A DNA stretch of 18,437 nucleotides from Firm-04 sp045600205 (GTDB lineage: Bacteria > Bacillota > Clostridia > Oscillospirales > Ruminococcaceae): the NCBI GenBank assembly GCA_045600205.1, contig JAZRXM010000047.1:1-18437 (forward strand), read 5' to 3'. The translations under genes and the position numbers were made by a program. The notes beneath the pieces are model-generated. The model was not told the DNA's origin. It made no database searches and saw only the letters and a program-made list of their open reading frames with translations. Below are positions 8,501 to 16,592 of this stretch, in pieces. How positions within the stretch are numbered: the first letter of the stretch is position 1; each line of letters begins with the position of its first letter.

Positions 8501-11128
8501 TCAGGTAATATTGTATCGGGACAAATCGGTACATATCCGTTTTATGGTTCTATCGGTTTCAGTGTTTCTGCTTCCCTGAATTTCCAAGTGGCTTACAGTA
8601 CCATAAAGGGCTGGGACGACAGCGGTGTCTATTTCGATCTGTATACAACATTGCCGTTGGAGATCATGGCAGGATATAAGGGTATAGGTGGCATCGGTGT
8701 TTATGGTTTGCCGAAAATGGATATCTCGTTCTGGCTATTACCAAAGCTTGGACTGAAAACAGTGGAATTCAGTGCAGTTTGCGGCATTCAGGCAGAGTTC
8801 TTCGATTTCAAGGCAAAATTCCCGATCTTTGAGTTCACCAAGAAATTCTATCCGCCTGAAGAAATGACGATGGATGAAGCAATGGAACTCGGTATGTCCG
8901 CTGAGGAATACAAGAAGCTTTATAAAGAGCAAACAGGTCATGATTATGATGAGGATCGGGAAAAGGAACTGCAACAGCAAGGCAGACCACGTGGAATTAT
9001 GATCCCGATGTCTGCATTCTTCCGTCCAAGATCCGCTTCGAATCCCACGGAGCCCTCTGTTTGGAGCAGCAAACTCGGTGATGAAAACAAAATGACTGTT
9101 TTGCTGAAAAATGCGGACGCCGGTATGGTTCCTGTTCTTTGCTCGGACGGCAAGAATGTGATCCTGATGTGGAGCGAGAACGATATTTCCCGCGGCGAGG
9201 GCAATGCCGCACATCTGGTTTATTCGGTCTACGATGCGCAGAACCGTACATGGAGTGCGCCGCATAATGTAGACGATAACAACAATGCAGACTACTATCC
9301 GACACTCTATGCAGCAGCAGACGGTATTCATGTTGCATATCTGGAATCCAAGGCTGTGTTTGATGATGCCAATACCATGGACCTGAATGCATACGCAATG
9401 CAGATGCAGGCTGCAACCATGACGTTTGATGCTGCGGCAGGCAGATTTACACAGTATCAGGCACTGGATATCGAAGCACCCGATACATTTGCAGAAGATC
9501 TCCAGTTTATGGAATCGCAGGACGGCACACTGAATCTGGTATGGCGTTCCCGCAAGGGCAATGACTATTTTGATATGGACTATACGGAATGCATCCGTTC
9601 TGCTGAAATTACCGAAAACGGCATCATTGCCGCGACGGACAGCATTGCAGTGGAAAATATGCTGAATGTTGCCTATGTGCAGACAGCAGACGGCAAGCCT
9701 GCGATCTTGTATACGATGAATCCTGACGGCGCACCGGAGGATCTCTCAGGTGCTCAGTTGGTGCTGCATCCGATGGACGGCGAAGAAACCGTCCTTGCAA
9801 CCGGTCTGATCTCTGCGCTTTCCTATACAGCACTCTCCAAGGACGGCAAAAAATCCATTGTCTGGGTACAGGATGGAAAATTGTATACGCTTGCAGAGGA
9901 CAATACGCCTGTGGAATTGTTCAATCTTCGCAAATACGGCGGAAACAGTAATTACAGTATTGTCAATGGTCAGATCTTGTTCCTTGGCACCTGCGAGGAA
10001 AAATCTGTGCTGTATTCCTGCCGGTATGACGCGGAATCCAAAACCGTGTCCGCACCGATCATCCTCAGTCAGGCGGAGGATGGAACCAACTATGCTATGA
10101 TGCTTGCAGCAGATTGCGGCGGCGAAACGATGATATCCGCGATGCAGGTTGCGGCAGAGGGCGAATATGAATCCTATGATGTCTGCTGCGGTACGTTCTG
10201 TGAGCATGACGACCTGATGCTTTCAAGCGTCAGCTTTGACAGCGGTTTGGCAGTGACAGATGGAGAACTCCCGATTTCGTTCTGTGTCACCAATGCCGGC
10301 ACACAGACTGTGGATGCCTTTACGGTATCGCTTCTGGATGAAACCGGCGAGGTTCTTGCATCCGAGAAAATTGAGGCAGCTCTCGATTCCGGCTACTATG
10401 ACAGGTATCTGTTCAATGCAAAACTCGGTACCGTGGAAGGACCTGTCAGCTATACGCTGAAAGTCGAAACGGAACAAACGGATACAACTCCCGAAAACAA
10501 TACCGCGGCAGTAAATCTGACCAAGACCGATATTGCAATCGAAACCGAATTGCTGTATCTTGGTGAGGACAAAACACAGGTTACACTGATTCTGACCAAC
10601 AACAGCAATGTCGCAACCAATGCACTGATCGAGGTGAAGCCGCAGCAGGCGGATGCACCGACCATTACGATGCTGACGGAGGATATCGCGCCGCACACCA
10701 GTGCAATTTATACGCTGGATGGCGCAATGATGCTCGGTAATATTTACCACGATTTTGTGGATGTGAAGGTATCGACCAAGGTTGAGGACAGAAATCTGCT
10801 CAACAACACCACTTCCATTGTTCTGACAAACGGCGGCTTTTATGCACGTCAGATCGGTGACATGAACTTTGACGGCAAAATTGATGTTGTGGATGCAATC
10901 CATGCACTCAAGCTGTATGCTTCGGAGATCAGCGAAATGGAGAACAGCTATACAGGCGTTCAGCATGACGTTGCCGATGTGGACAGAAATGAAATTGTGG
11001 ATACAACAGATGCCGTTCTCATTCTGCAATATTATTCGTACAGCCTGTTGCTGGATGATGATGACGAGATGCCGACCTTTGAACAGTTCCTCGAATCCCA
11101 ACTGAAGGAGGTAACACCCAATGCATGA
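2540..11128 (+). CDS. Giant secreted double-dockerin multi-domain protein
   Basis: A 2862-residue secreted protein. The ATG at 2540 is preferred over the ATG at 2534 because AAAGGA (2527-2532) is seven bases from the former and one from the latter. Order of parts: signal peptide (cleavage near residue 30, V-S-A-A); type I dockerin (35-98, calcium ligands D37/N39/D41/D48 and D77/N79/D81/D88); cohesin-like beta domain (about 109-236); five FN3-like modules alternating with four Ig-like modules (240-1104), many ending in D-x-A-G-N; PKD domain (1106-1192, Y-G-D-G-T-S); carboxypeptidase-regulatory-like domain (1197-1278); uncharacterised beta-rich segments; an unrecognised amphipathic core (1943-2103); a propeller-like region (2187-2545); two CARDB-like domains (2557-2762); and a second dockerin (2772-2836) with an acidic tail. 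No catalytic domain is recognised. Likely a calcium-dependent, scaffold-attached adhesin or bridging protein. It is the first gene of the operon and overlaps the next by 8 bp. Confidence 0.88.
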   Translation: MRSPFTKFLCGVTAGVMLFGEIPNIMVSAAEETVFGDYNGDGKINETDLTEIGALLQENVATVLAGDECEEAVARADVNHDYVVDAADYRWVQEYVEGNVKAFPKDHCTISEDNITLAFSKASCFAGESTQVELSIVDWKKDIFAYDMVVRLPAGFTLEEIHPAEGTECVKLQNAVKLYGSFAQPDAQRGKIASFVLKADAKTSGDCEIACDTINVYTSDNHFYSSETALSNIHVSELVAPVSLTASGISSKSVLLNWVSPFTQNPIIGFKLFRNDVEVGETNELYYLDTGLTADTEYVYTVCAVDAEGNTTDKAIPLTVKTAAPVIRSVAFPSVVIGGDRNEIVTELEQTMLLSEMNVAFYSGDTLKYSEKIPLQDAPLSTVAHHLDLSKLTDGKYTVLVTVTDADGVSDEKETTVSVKTKGAAAVELVGYAGGGFAKLTWTLAEEADVVGYQVFRKAADEKEFTCVANVTGRDTLDYTDSNLSADAEYSYYVVAVDEIGMLGAQSNIEKIVPTSDVGIPRITYFYPESASRISGECVFSIEASDDNCVSRVACLISDEAGEKWEELFTQDGDKGVWYLNTKDYKDGVYQFKAMAYDDAGNASNGTNVVSMMIDNTPPETVKNVHLTALYATQATVAWDDVADEDIASFSVLLTTGSTTKSYSVKDLGINLSSLVAKSTYIISVAAIDLAGNISEYSQPLKFITTTDITPPVVTYFRCGSASVTNGVRVYVSVNGKDDSSVARYQLEYSQDEKEWHSKGFYSDTGFYVTFSDLVDGPLYLRARGIDIYDNRTKDEDCPVLTLTADCTPPDAVTVFYAQQKSSKVILNWEAPEGDVIGGYTLQRAVGEDGNFVTVFSNTNYRQYTDSKVETEQTYRYRIAALDAAGNQSKFSEPISIVVEPDSEPPVITQVYLSSEGVVCEAHHKIQILAEDEVYLDHLTVEYAVDGSDEWTVLTVADGVWNTSHKSGRFEVLLPESVYSAENITLRTVAVDGAENATEPRLDVFPVDNTFTVIEDAAAVCEENHVQISFNCPDVTNTLYFYVNRIVNDGKEYRLTSIKPVAGQTAYTATDTRITESGSYVYRIIAVRGNGNTTNVDCKAITVASLPKAVLQCDVAQKLGAEYYFDATGCTAAAEINSVVLEYGDGTSDTATSVTAAKFKHKYEKAGSYTAILTCTNQSGFSDSVSVQISVEEESKLAALTVSVKTTDGNAASYASVYLDVGSDAQMEYETDANGIVTIWTTAGTHEIGVLGSNYLPETRTCTVYAGAKNIEEFAVVENELVSASFEITRMTLSEIKAAGIPVADPANSQVVRIEVQLAYQDPDCDDVITIIYDEKSGISLIPEEFRKLGYQIYTVHQPNKTDVDTVVLMRIPTEVHMLKEMFKVDMIIMNNAASQYTLEDCMVSLNVPQGLTLMESAQGSSKQVTSISDIPGQQSRKVSWILRGDVAGDYPISADFYGRLSVFNEEIFRTFEADSSIHVNGMNAMDITLNVDSTIVNDRMLLEFCIKNVSNVPIYNVSADVGPIFSWMIGKGWNFNVNDLVIAQNCLTGTDNILRIMEGKPSNEIETLNPGETFSVTYLLKDFSYVYTFDYLYAMKDTLDFAYTNGAKVKVNVKPLALADEDSLFYGIAFDKETQYMFAFQNKKGKALSGVEFSMRRRGEANGEYFTGVSDEKGRVIVPRTSDETEYIVTAKLEGFRDYNDYDFHFPRSTNSTHQIVKMSAETNGLDLEPVCASLYEDGKYKENVLVRPYSFFENDPYKYKLVISGADDVVEYELRSGDYSMKKATVKNGVASFDEIPATQFTPGKKLTLRCYAATGDYITQTLMITVEEDRTEFIEEKGEEAMNEVVSHLSCEVTVPANVMFVGGKKINFTFPAIFSNSAVVTVSGNKFSVLLNAKRVRKDDPDPPAEDEVLPPFNLEPFFMEGEEPTYGIPKETKDTWNYKKVVEWKFGDGILAISLGAYFEGTIDMKTGELGFLGRIFVAATASGNIVSGQIGTYPFYGSIGFSVSASLNFQVAYSTIKGWDDSGVYFDLYTTLPLEIMAGYKGIGGIGVYGLPKMDISFWLLPKLGLKTVEFSAVCGIQAEFFDFKAKFPIFEFTKKFYPPEEMTMDEAMELGMSAEEYKKLYKEQTGHDYDEDREKELQQQGRPRGIMIPMSAFFRPRSASNPTEPSVWSSKLGDENKMTVLLKNADAGMVPVLCSDGKNVILMWSENDISRGEGNAAHLVYSVYDAQNRTWSAPHNVDDNNNADYYPTLYAAADGIHVAYLESKAVFDDANTMDLNAYAMQMQAATMTFDAAAGRFTQYQALDIEAPDTFAEDLQFMESQDGTLNLVWRSRKGNDYFDMDYTECIRSAEITENGIIAATDSIAVENMLNVAYVQTADGKPAILYTMNPDGAPEDLSGAQLVLHPMDGEETVLATGLISALSYTALSKDGKKSIVWVQDGKLYTLAEDNTPVELFNLRKYGGNSNYSIVNGQILFLGTCEEKSVLYSCRYDAESKTVSAPIILSQAEDGTNYAMMLAADCGGETMISAMQVAAEGEYESYDVCCGTFCEHDDLMLSSVSFDSGLAVTDGELPISFCVTNAGTQTVDAFTVSLLDETGEVLASEKIEAALDSGYYDRYLFNAKLGTVEGPVSYTLKVETEQTDTTPENNTAAVNLTKTDIAIETELLYLGEDKTQVTLILTNNSNVATNALIEVKPQQADAPTITMLTEDIAPHTSAIYTLDGAMMLGNIYHDFVDVKVSTKVEDRNLLNNTTSIVLTNGGFYARQIGDMNFDGKIDVVDAIHALKLYASEISEMENSYTGVQHDVADVDRNEIVDTTDAVLILQYYSYSLLLDDDDEMPTFEQFLESQLKEVTPNA
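11105..11112 (+). promoter_or_regulatory. Strong ribosome binding site for the LRR gene, inside the upstream gene
   Basis: AAGGAGGT lies eight bases before ATG 11121 and within the last codons of the double-dockerin gene, whose TGA is at 11126-11128. The start and stop overlap (ATGCATGA), an arrangement that favours translational coupling and fixes this start. Confidence 0.9.
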
Positions 11129-14100
11129 TTCTTCATATCAAGGCAAAACCAAACAGCGTATGTTTGCTGCCGGCATGGCGTTGGCAATGATGCTCAATGT
11201 CAGCGGTGCAGATGCTTTCGCTGTCGGATGGCAGACAAACGGCAGTATTTCTGCAAAAAAGCAGATCACTGCCATGACATATGCTTCGGAGGCGGCGGTA
11301 ACAACTACCGCTGCCCCGAAAGCGACCACGACGACGACTGTTGCCCAAACCACTGTGACAACTGTAAAAACGACCGCCCCTGTTTCGACAACGGCAGCAA
11401 AATCCGTGACCACGGCGGCGACAACCAAGCCGGCAGTGACGACAAAAGCTGCTGCTACAACCAAGGCGACTACGGCAGTCACGACTGTTCCGACTTCCAC
11501 TTCCAAGGTGACCACTACCACCACCACCGCACCGACCATTGAGGACGAAAAACTCGGATTTTCGTATAAACAAGTGGATGGCGGCATTCAGATCGTGAAA
11601 TACTTGGGCGGTAAGAGCGAAATTGAGATCCCTGAAAGCATCAACGGCGTTCCCGTGGTGGAAATTGCCGCCTACGCTTTCCGTTACAGCACTGTTTTGA
11701 AAAAGCTCTCTATTCCGTCAACCGTCAAATCCATTCCGATTGAGGCGTTCTATTCCTGCGAAGCTCTGGAGGAGGTCGTTTTTGATGGTGGTTTGACCGA
11801 ATTACCGTCAAGGGCTTTTTATTACTGTCGGAAGCTGAAAAGCGTTACTTTCCCTGACACGCTCAAGCAAATAGGGGAATCTGCGTTTTCTTCATGCGAC
11901 TCACTTGCATCTGTTGAGATTCCTGAAGGCGTCACAACAATTGGAGATAGCGCATTTTCAGGTTGTATTTCCCTGAAATCCGTTTCTTTGCCCGATTCGC
12001 TTGAAACGCTCGGAACCGGCGTATTTTCGTCCTGCAGAACATTGACAGAGATTTCCTTCGGAAGCGGAGTACAGGTGATTGGCAGCAGTGCTTTTTCGAG
12101 TTGCGGTTCACTGACAGAATTGTCACTTCCTGCGTCTGTGACGACAATCGGAGAGTATGCTTTCAACTACTGCAGCAAATTGCAGAAAATTACGATTGCC
12201 GGCAAGCTGAAAAACATCGGCAGACGTGCATTCTCCGGCAACACGGAACTGACTTCCGTTTCGCTCATCATGGATGCAGACGCCGTGATTTCTGACGGAC
12301 AGTTTGAAAGCTGCCCGAATATGCAGTCTTTGGAAATCACCTGCAACGGTGATCTGAAAATGTCAGGCAACGTGTTTGCGACTGTTTCGAATATGAAAAG
12401 CGTTTTGTTCAAGGGTAAGGCAGAATCGCTTGGCAGCTGCTCCCTGCGCTATTTCCCGAATCTTTCGGAAGTTTCATTCCCAAGCGGCTTGAAATCCGTT
12501 CCGACATATTTCCTGTACAACAATACGAAAATCAGTTCCATTGTGCTTCCTGATACGGTGGAAACCATTGAAACTTACGCATTTGCAAACTGTACCGCAT
12601 TGGAAAACATTACTATGAAAAATGTGACCGGTATCGGGGCATCTGCATTTTCGTACTGTACACGTCTGGCAGAGATCAAGCTTCCTGATACAGTGGAGCA
12701 GATCGGTCAGGGCGCATTCAGAGAGTGTACTGCGCTGACCGAGATCACGCTCCCTGAAGCCGTCACCGTGATCCCGAATGATGCTTTTTCATACTGCTCT
12801 TCACTGAAAACGCTGAATTTCTCAGATGCGGTGACCGATATTGGTTCGTCGGCATTCTATTACTCCAACGCGCTGCATCTGGACAAACTGCCCTCTGCAC
12901 TGACGCATTTGGGTTCATATGCTCTTTATGGTGTATCGCTGAAAGAATTTGCTCTTTCGGATGCGGTAACCTACGATGTGAACGCTTTGGCTGGTTTGAA
13001 ATCGCTGGAAACGCTGACGCTGAAACCGACTGATGTTCTGAGTGAGTACGAGTTTGCATCGTGTCCAAATCTGAAAATCGTTCGTTTTACTGGCGATATT
13101 GCAGATTACAAACTTCCGAACGGTCTGTTTTCCGGCTGTTCTTCGCTGCGCTATGTGGATTATCAAGGCGAACTGACTGCCATCCCCACATCTTTCTTCT
13201 CATACTGTCAAAAACTTCAATTTGATATTCCGTTGACTGTTACCTCGATTGGTGATAATGCGTTCCGAAATTGCACGTCATTGGATGCCGTTCAGGTTTT
13301 GCAGAGCGGAATTACCATCGGTAAAAACGCTTTTCAAAATTGCACCAATATTCAGGATTTCCAATTCCTTGGAAAACCCCAGTCATTTGGCGATTACTGC
13401 TTCTCCTATACGGGCATTATCGAACTGACTCTCCCGATGCCGTGGACCATCGGTAAAAACATTTACTACGGCTGCGAACAGTTGGAGAAAATTTCCATAC
13501 CCGCCGGTGCTACCACGCACATTCCGCAGGGATTGTTTTCGCATTGTACTGCTCTGAAAGAAGTTGATCTGCCTGAGGGCACAAAGGTCATTTCGGATGA
13601 TGCATTCAGCTATTGCTCCGCATTGGAGGAGATCCGTTTCCCGAGTACGCTGACCTCGATTTCCAAAAATGCTTTCATGCATTGTGATTCCCTCAAATCT
13701 GTTGCATTTTCGAAGAATATCACCTCGATTGGTACTTATTCCTTCCAATATTGCGATGCATTGGAATCGGTTTCCTTTGCTTGGGATTCCAAGATGACCA
13801 CCATTCCGGATTTTGCATTTGCATACTGTAATTCATTGCAATCCATTGATTTGCCTGTTTCTGTGACAAGCATTTCTTCGGGTGCATTCTATCAATGTGC
13901 TGCGTTGAAAGATGTGAAGCTGCATGGAAAGCTGAAAACGCTTGGAAATTATGTATTCCAGGGCTGTGACTTATCGGAAGTGACAATGCCGGATTCTTTG
14001 GAAAATATCGGTAATCGCTGCTTCCAGGATTGTGAAAATCTTGAAAACGTTACATTCTCCAGACGCCTTGGCGTTCTTACGCAGGAAATGTTCAAGGGTT

Positions 14101-16502
14101 GTTCCTCTCTGAAAGAGATCAGCATTCCGCTGAATGTGCAGAGCATTCAGTCAAGCGTGTTTGAAAATTGTATCGCTTTGCAGCAAATCACGATACCGGA
14201 TTCTGTTTGCAGCATGGGCAGCTATGTGTTTGACGGGTGTACTGCATTGGAATCCGTAAAGCTTTCCGAGAATCTCCAGTCCATCGACAGCGGTATGTTC
14301 CGTGACTGTACTTCTCTGAAAGAGCTCACGATCCCGAGCGGTGTGACAAGTATTCCGTATTATCTGTGTTCGAATTGCACCTCCCTTGAAAGTGTGACCT
14401 TGAGCGAGAAACTGACTTCGATCGGCAGCGGTGCTTTCGAGAATTGTACTGCATTGAAAGAGATTCTGTTGCCTTCCGGTTTGAGTTCTATTAACCGTGA
14501 AGCATTCAAGAATTGTACCGGGCTTGCCTATGTGGAAATTCCGTCCTCTGTCAGCTACATCTACGAGGATGCTTTTGCAAAAACAACGTTACTTGGTATC
14601 CTGGAAGGTACTGCGGCAGAAAACAGTGCGCGGAAGCAGGGCTATTCTGTTGAGATCATTCCGATTCCCGAGGAGGAAAAGAATCCTGAGGACGGTCCCA
14701 AGATCCTGACGGACGCGGAAAGCGGTCTGCGGTATTATATTGATCGTAGTACCGCTTACATTTGCGGCTGCGATGATACGATTGAAGATCTGGTAGTACC
14801 TGCTAAAATCGGAGGTTATTCCGTTTCTTTTTCGGAAGGCTGTCTGGCAGACTGCAAGTTCAAAACGGTTACATTCTCTGATTCAGTTACCTATCTGAAT
14901 TCCGATATGTTCCGTGACTGCAAACAACTGGAAGCGGTATATGGCAAGAAGATCAGTTCGATCAGTTCGGGGTGCTTCTCAGGCTGCTCCAGTCTGAAAA
15001 CAATGGATTTCCTCGAAAACCTGACTTATTTCAGTGACCATGCGTTTGAAAACTGCACTTCCCTTGAATCCTTGCCGAATACGAAAATCACCTATATCAA
15101 CAGCTATGCGTTTGCAGGATGCACAGCACTGAAAGAGTTTGAGATCCCGCTTGGTGTCACAAGCATCAGTGACTATGCGTTTAAAGACTGTACTGCTTTG
15201 GTCAGTATCACTTTCCCGCCTTCCTTGTCAGCCATTTACAGTTATGCTTTTGCAGGTTGTACAAGCCTCAAATCCGTGGATCTTTCCGATACTCAGATTT
15301 CGACACTCGATGATTATGTGTTTATGGATTGCACATCATTGACCGACATTCAGTTCTCGAAGATGCTTTCTTATATGGATGCTGGATGCTTTATGAACTG
15401 CACTGCTTTGAAAAGCATTGCGTTACCGAAAACTCTGTCTTATCTGTATCGTGACGTATTCCGTGGCTGTTCCGCTTTGGAAACCGTGACTTTCTTGACA
15501 ACGAGTCTGAATTCACTGAATGATTACGCCTTCAGCGGCTGTACATCTCTGAAAGAAATTGTGCTCCCTGAATGTGTTCAAAGCGTATATAACAACTGTT
15601 TTGACGGTTGTACCGCATTGGAATCGGTGACGTTCCAGAGTAAGCAAAATATTTATCTGAGCTCGGATGCCTTTTTGAATTGCCCGAATCTGACGGAAAT
15701 TTTTGTTACGAGCAGAGATTACAGTTTCAATGAACACAGCATCGGCTTTGCCAAGGATGCAGATTCCGATACCTATGTGTTGGCTGAAAAAGCGATAACC
15801 ATTTCATGCAGTTCAAATTATTCCATTCAGGAACTCAGCAAAAATGCGAACATCCACTTCAAGCCGACAGATTTCCTGTATCATGTTGAGGATGATTCTG
15901 TTGTGATCGACAGCATTTTGCTGCCTTCAGATTTCCGCTCAGGCTCGTATCTCTATGTTGCCGCATATATTGAGGGATTACCTGTCAAAACGATCGGCAA
16001 CGGCACTCCTTTGATGAAAAAACCGACTGATATCTCTTTCAGCATCACGCTCCCGTCTACGGTAACTCATGTCGGAGATTTCGCTTTTGTAAACTGCAAA
16101 GGTCTGAACAGTTTCACGACCGAATATCTGGAATCTGCGGGTATTGACTGCTTCCGCGGTACCGTATTCCAGCAGAACTATGAGGATGGAGGTTCTAACC
16201 TGTTCATTGGCAATCGGATTCTTTATCGCTGCTTTATGCAGGAAAAGGTTGTCGAACTGAGCGGCGTGAGCGAAATTGCAGCAGATGCATTCCGCAGCAA
16301 TCATGTGATCGAGCAAGTCATCATCACCAATACCGATGAATGCCAGCTGACCAGTATCGGAGACGGCGCATTTATGGATTGTACTGCACTGCAATCGGTG
16401 ACTTTGCCGGATCATGTTGCAATCGGCGAATATGTATTCAGCGGATGCGTTTCGATGGAGGCGTATGTTCCTGATGCAGAGGATGCGAATCCAAAAGCAT
16501 AA
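11121..16502 (+). CDS. Secreted BspA-like leucine-rich-repeat protein
   Basis: A 1793-residue secreted protein. A basic start (K-T-K-Q-R) and hydrophobic stretch (14-30) form a signal peptide ending near A-D-A-F-A (about residue 34). Residues 59-139 are a Thr/Ala-rich linker. From about 145 to the end there are some sixty leucine-rich repeats of the LRR_5/BspA type, about 23 residues each, following L..I.IP..V..IG..AF..C. They fall in three blocks (about 145-1158, 1200-1550 and 1585-1793), separated by a Pro/Glu-rich spacer near 1175-1190 and a non-repeat segment near 1554-1580. Most repeats carry a Cys at the same position. BspA-like proteins of other bacteria bind host matrix proteins or other microbes, so a surface adhesion or binding role is likely, but the ligand is unknown. 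No dockerin, LPXTG motif or SLH domain is seen, so the mode of attachment is unclear. It is translationally coupled to the upstream gene. Confidence 0.92.
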   Translation: MHDSSYQGKTKQRMFAAGMALAMMLNVSGADAFAVGWQTNGSISAKKQITAMTYASEAAVTTTAAPKATTTTTVAQTTVTTVKTTAPVSTTAAKSVTTAATTKPAVTTKAAATTKATTAVTTVPTSTSKVTTTTTTAPTIEDEKLGFSYKQVDGGIQIVKYLGGKSEIEIPESINGVPVVEIAAYAFRYSTVLKKLSIPSTVKSIPIEAFYSCEALEEVVFDGGLTELPSRAFYYCRKLKSVTFPDTLKQIGESAFSSCDSLASVEIPEGVTTIGDSAFSGCISLKSVSLPDSLETLGTGVFSSCRTLTEISFGSGVQVIGSSAFSSCGSLTELSLPASVTTIGEYAFNYCSKLQKITIAGKLKNIGRRAFSGNTELTSVSLIMDADAVISDGQFESCPNMQSLEITCNGDLKMSGNVFATVSNMKSVLFKGKAESLGSCSLRYFPNLSEVSFPSGLKSVPTYFLYNNTKISSIVLPDTVETIETYAFANCTALENITMKNVTGIGASAFSYCTRLAEIKLPDTVEQIGQGAFRECTALTEITLPEAVTVIPNDAFSYCSSLKTLNFSDAVTDIGSSAFYYSNALHLDKLPSALTHLGSYALYGVSLKEFALSDAVTYDVNALAGLKSLETLTLKPTDVLSEYEFASCPNLKIVRFTGDIADYKLPNGLFSGCSSLRYVDYQGELTAIPTSFFSYCQKLQFDIPLTVTSIGDNAFRNCTSLDAVQVLQSGITIGKNAFQNCTNIQDFQFLGKPQSFGDYCFSYTGIIELTLPMPWTIGKNIYYGCEQLEKISIPAGATTHIPQGLFSHCTALKEVDLPEGTKVISDDAFSYCSALEEIRFPSTLTSISKNAFMHCDSLKSVAFSKNITSIGTYSFQYCDALESVSFAWDSKMTTIPDFAFAYCNSLQSIDLPVSVTSISSGAFYQCAALKDVKLHGKLKTLGNYVFQGCDLSEVTMPDSLENIGNRCFQDCENLENVTFSRRLGVLTQEMFKGCSSLKEISIPLNVQSIQSSVFENCIALQQITIPDSVCSMGSYVFDGCTALESVKLSENLQSIDSGMFRDCTSLKELTIPSGVTSIPYYLCSNCTSLESVTLSEKLTSIGSGAFENCTALKEILLPSGLSSINREAFKNCTGLAYVEIPSSVSYIYEDAFAKTTLLGILEGTAAENSARKQGYSVEIIPIPEEEKNPEDGPKILTDAESGLRYYIDRSTAYICGCDDTIEDLVVPAKIGGYSVSFSEGCLADCKFKTVTFSDSVTYLNSDMFRDCKQLEAVYGKKISSISSGCFSGCSSLKTMDFLENLTYFSDHAFENCTSLESLPNTKITYINSYAFAGCTALKEFEIPLGVTSISDYAFKDCTALVSITFPPSLSAIYSYAFAGCTSLKSVDLSDTQISTLDDYVFMDCTSLTDIQFSKMLSYMDAGCFMNCTALKSIALPKTLSYLYRDVFRGCSALETVTFLTTSLNSLNDYAFSGCTSLKEIVLPECVQSVYNNCFDGCTALESVTFQSKQNIYLSSDAFLNCPNLTEIFVTSRDYSFNEHSIGFAKDADSDTYVLAEKAITISCSSNYSIQELSKNANIHFKPTDFLYHVEDDSVVIDSILLPSDFRSGSYLYVAAYIEGLPVKTIGNGTPLMKKPTDISFSITLPSTVTHVGDFAFVNCKGLNSFTTEYLESAGIDCFRGTVFQQNYEDGGSNLFIGNRILYRCFMQEKVVELSGVSEIAADAFRSNHVIEQVIITNTDECQLTSIGDGAFMDCTALQSVTLPDHVAIGEYVFSGCVSMEAYVPDAEDANPKA

Positions 16503-16526
16503 ACGAATTTCATTCAATTCTCTTCA

Positions 16527-16568
16527 CATACCCAAAGCCGTTTGTTCCGCAAGCGGCTTTGGCGTGTG
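16527..16568 (+). other. Intercistronic hairpin without a T-run
   Basis: Between the LRR and GLUG genes, 16532-16544 pairs with 16550-16562 (13 bp, one G-U) around a five-base loop, and five more pairs (16527-16531 with 16564-16568) form past one bulged base. No T-run follows, and the next ribosome binding site begins ten bases later, so it is not a typical terminator. It may stabilise or process the mRNA, or tune expression of the third gene. Confidence 0.65.
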
Positions 16569-16592
16569 CGGATTCTGAAGGAGGAACTGAAC

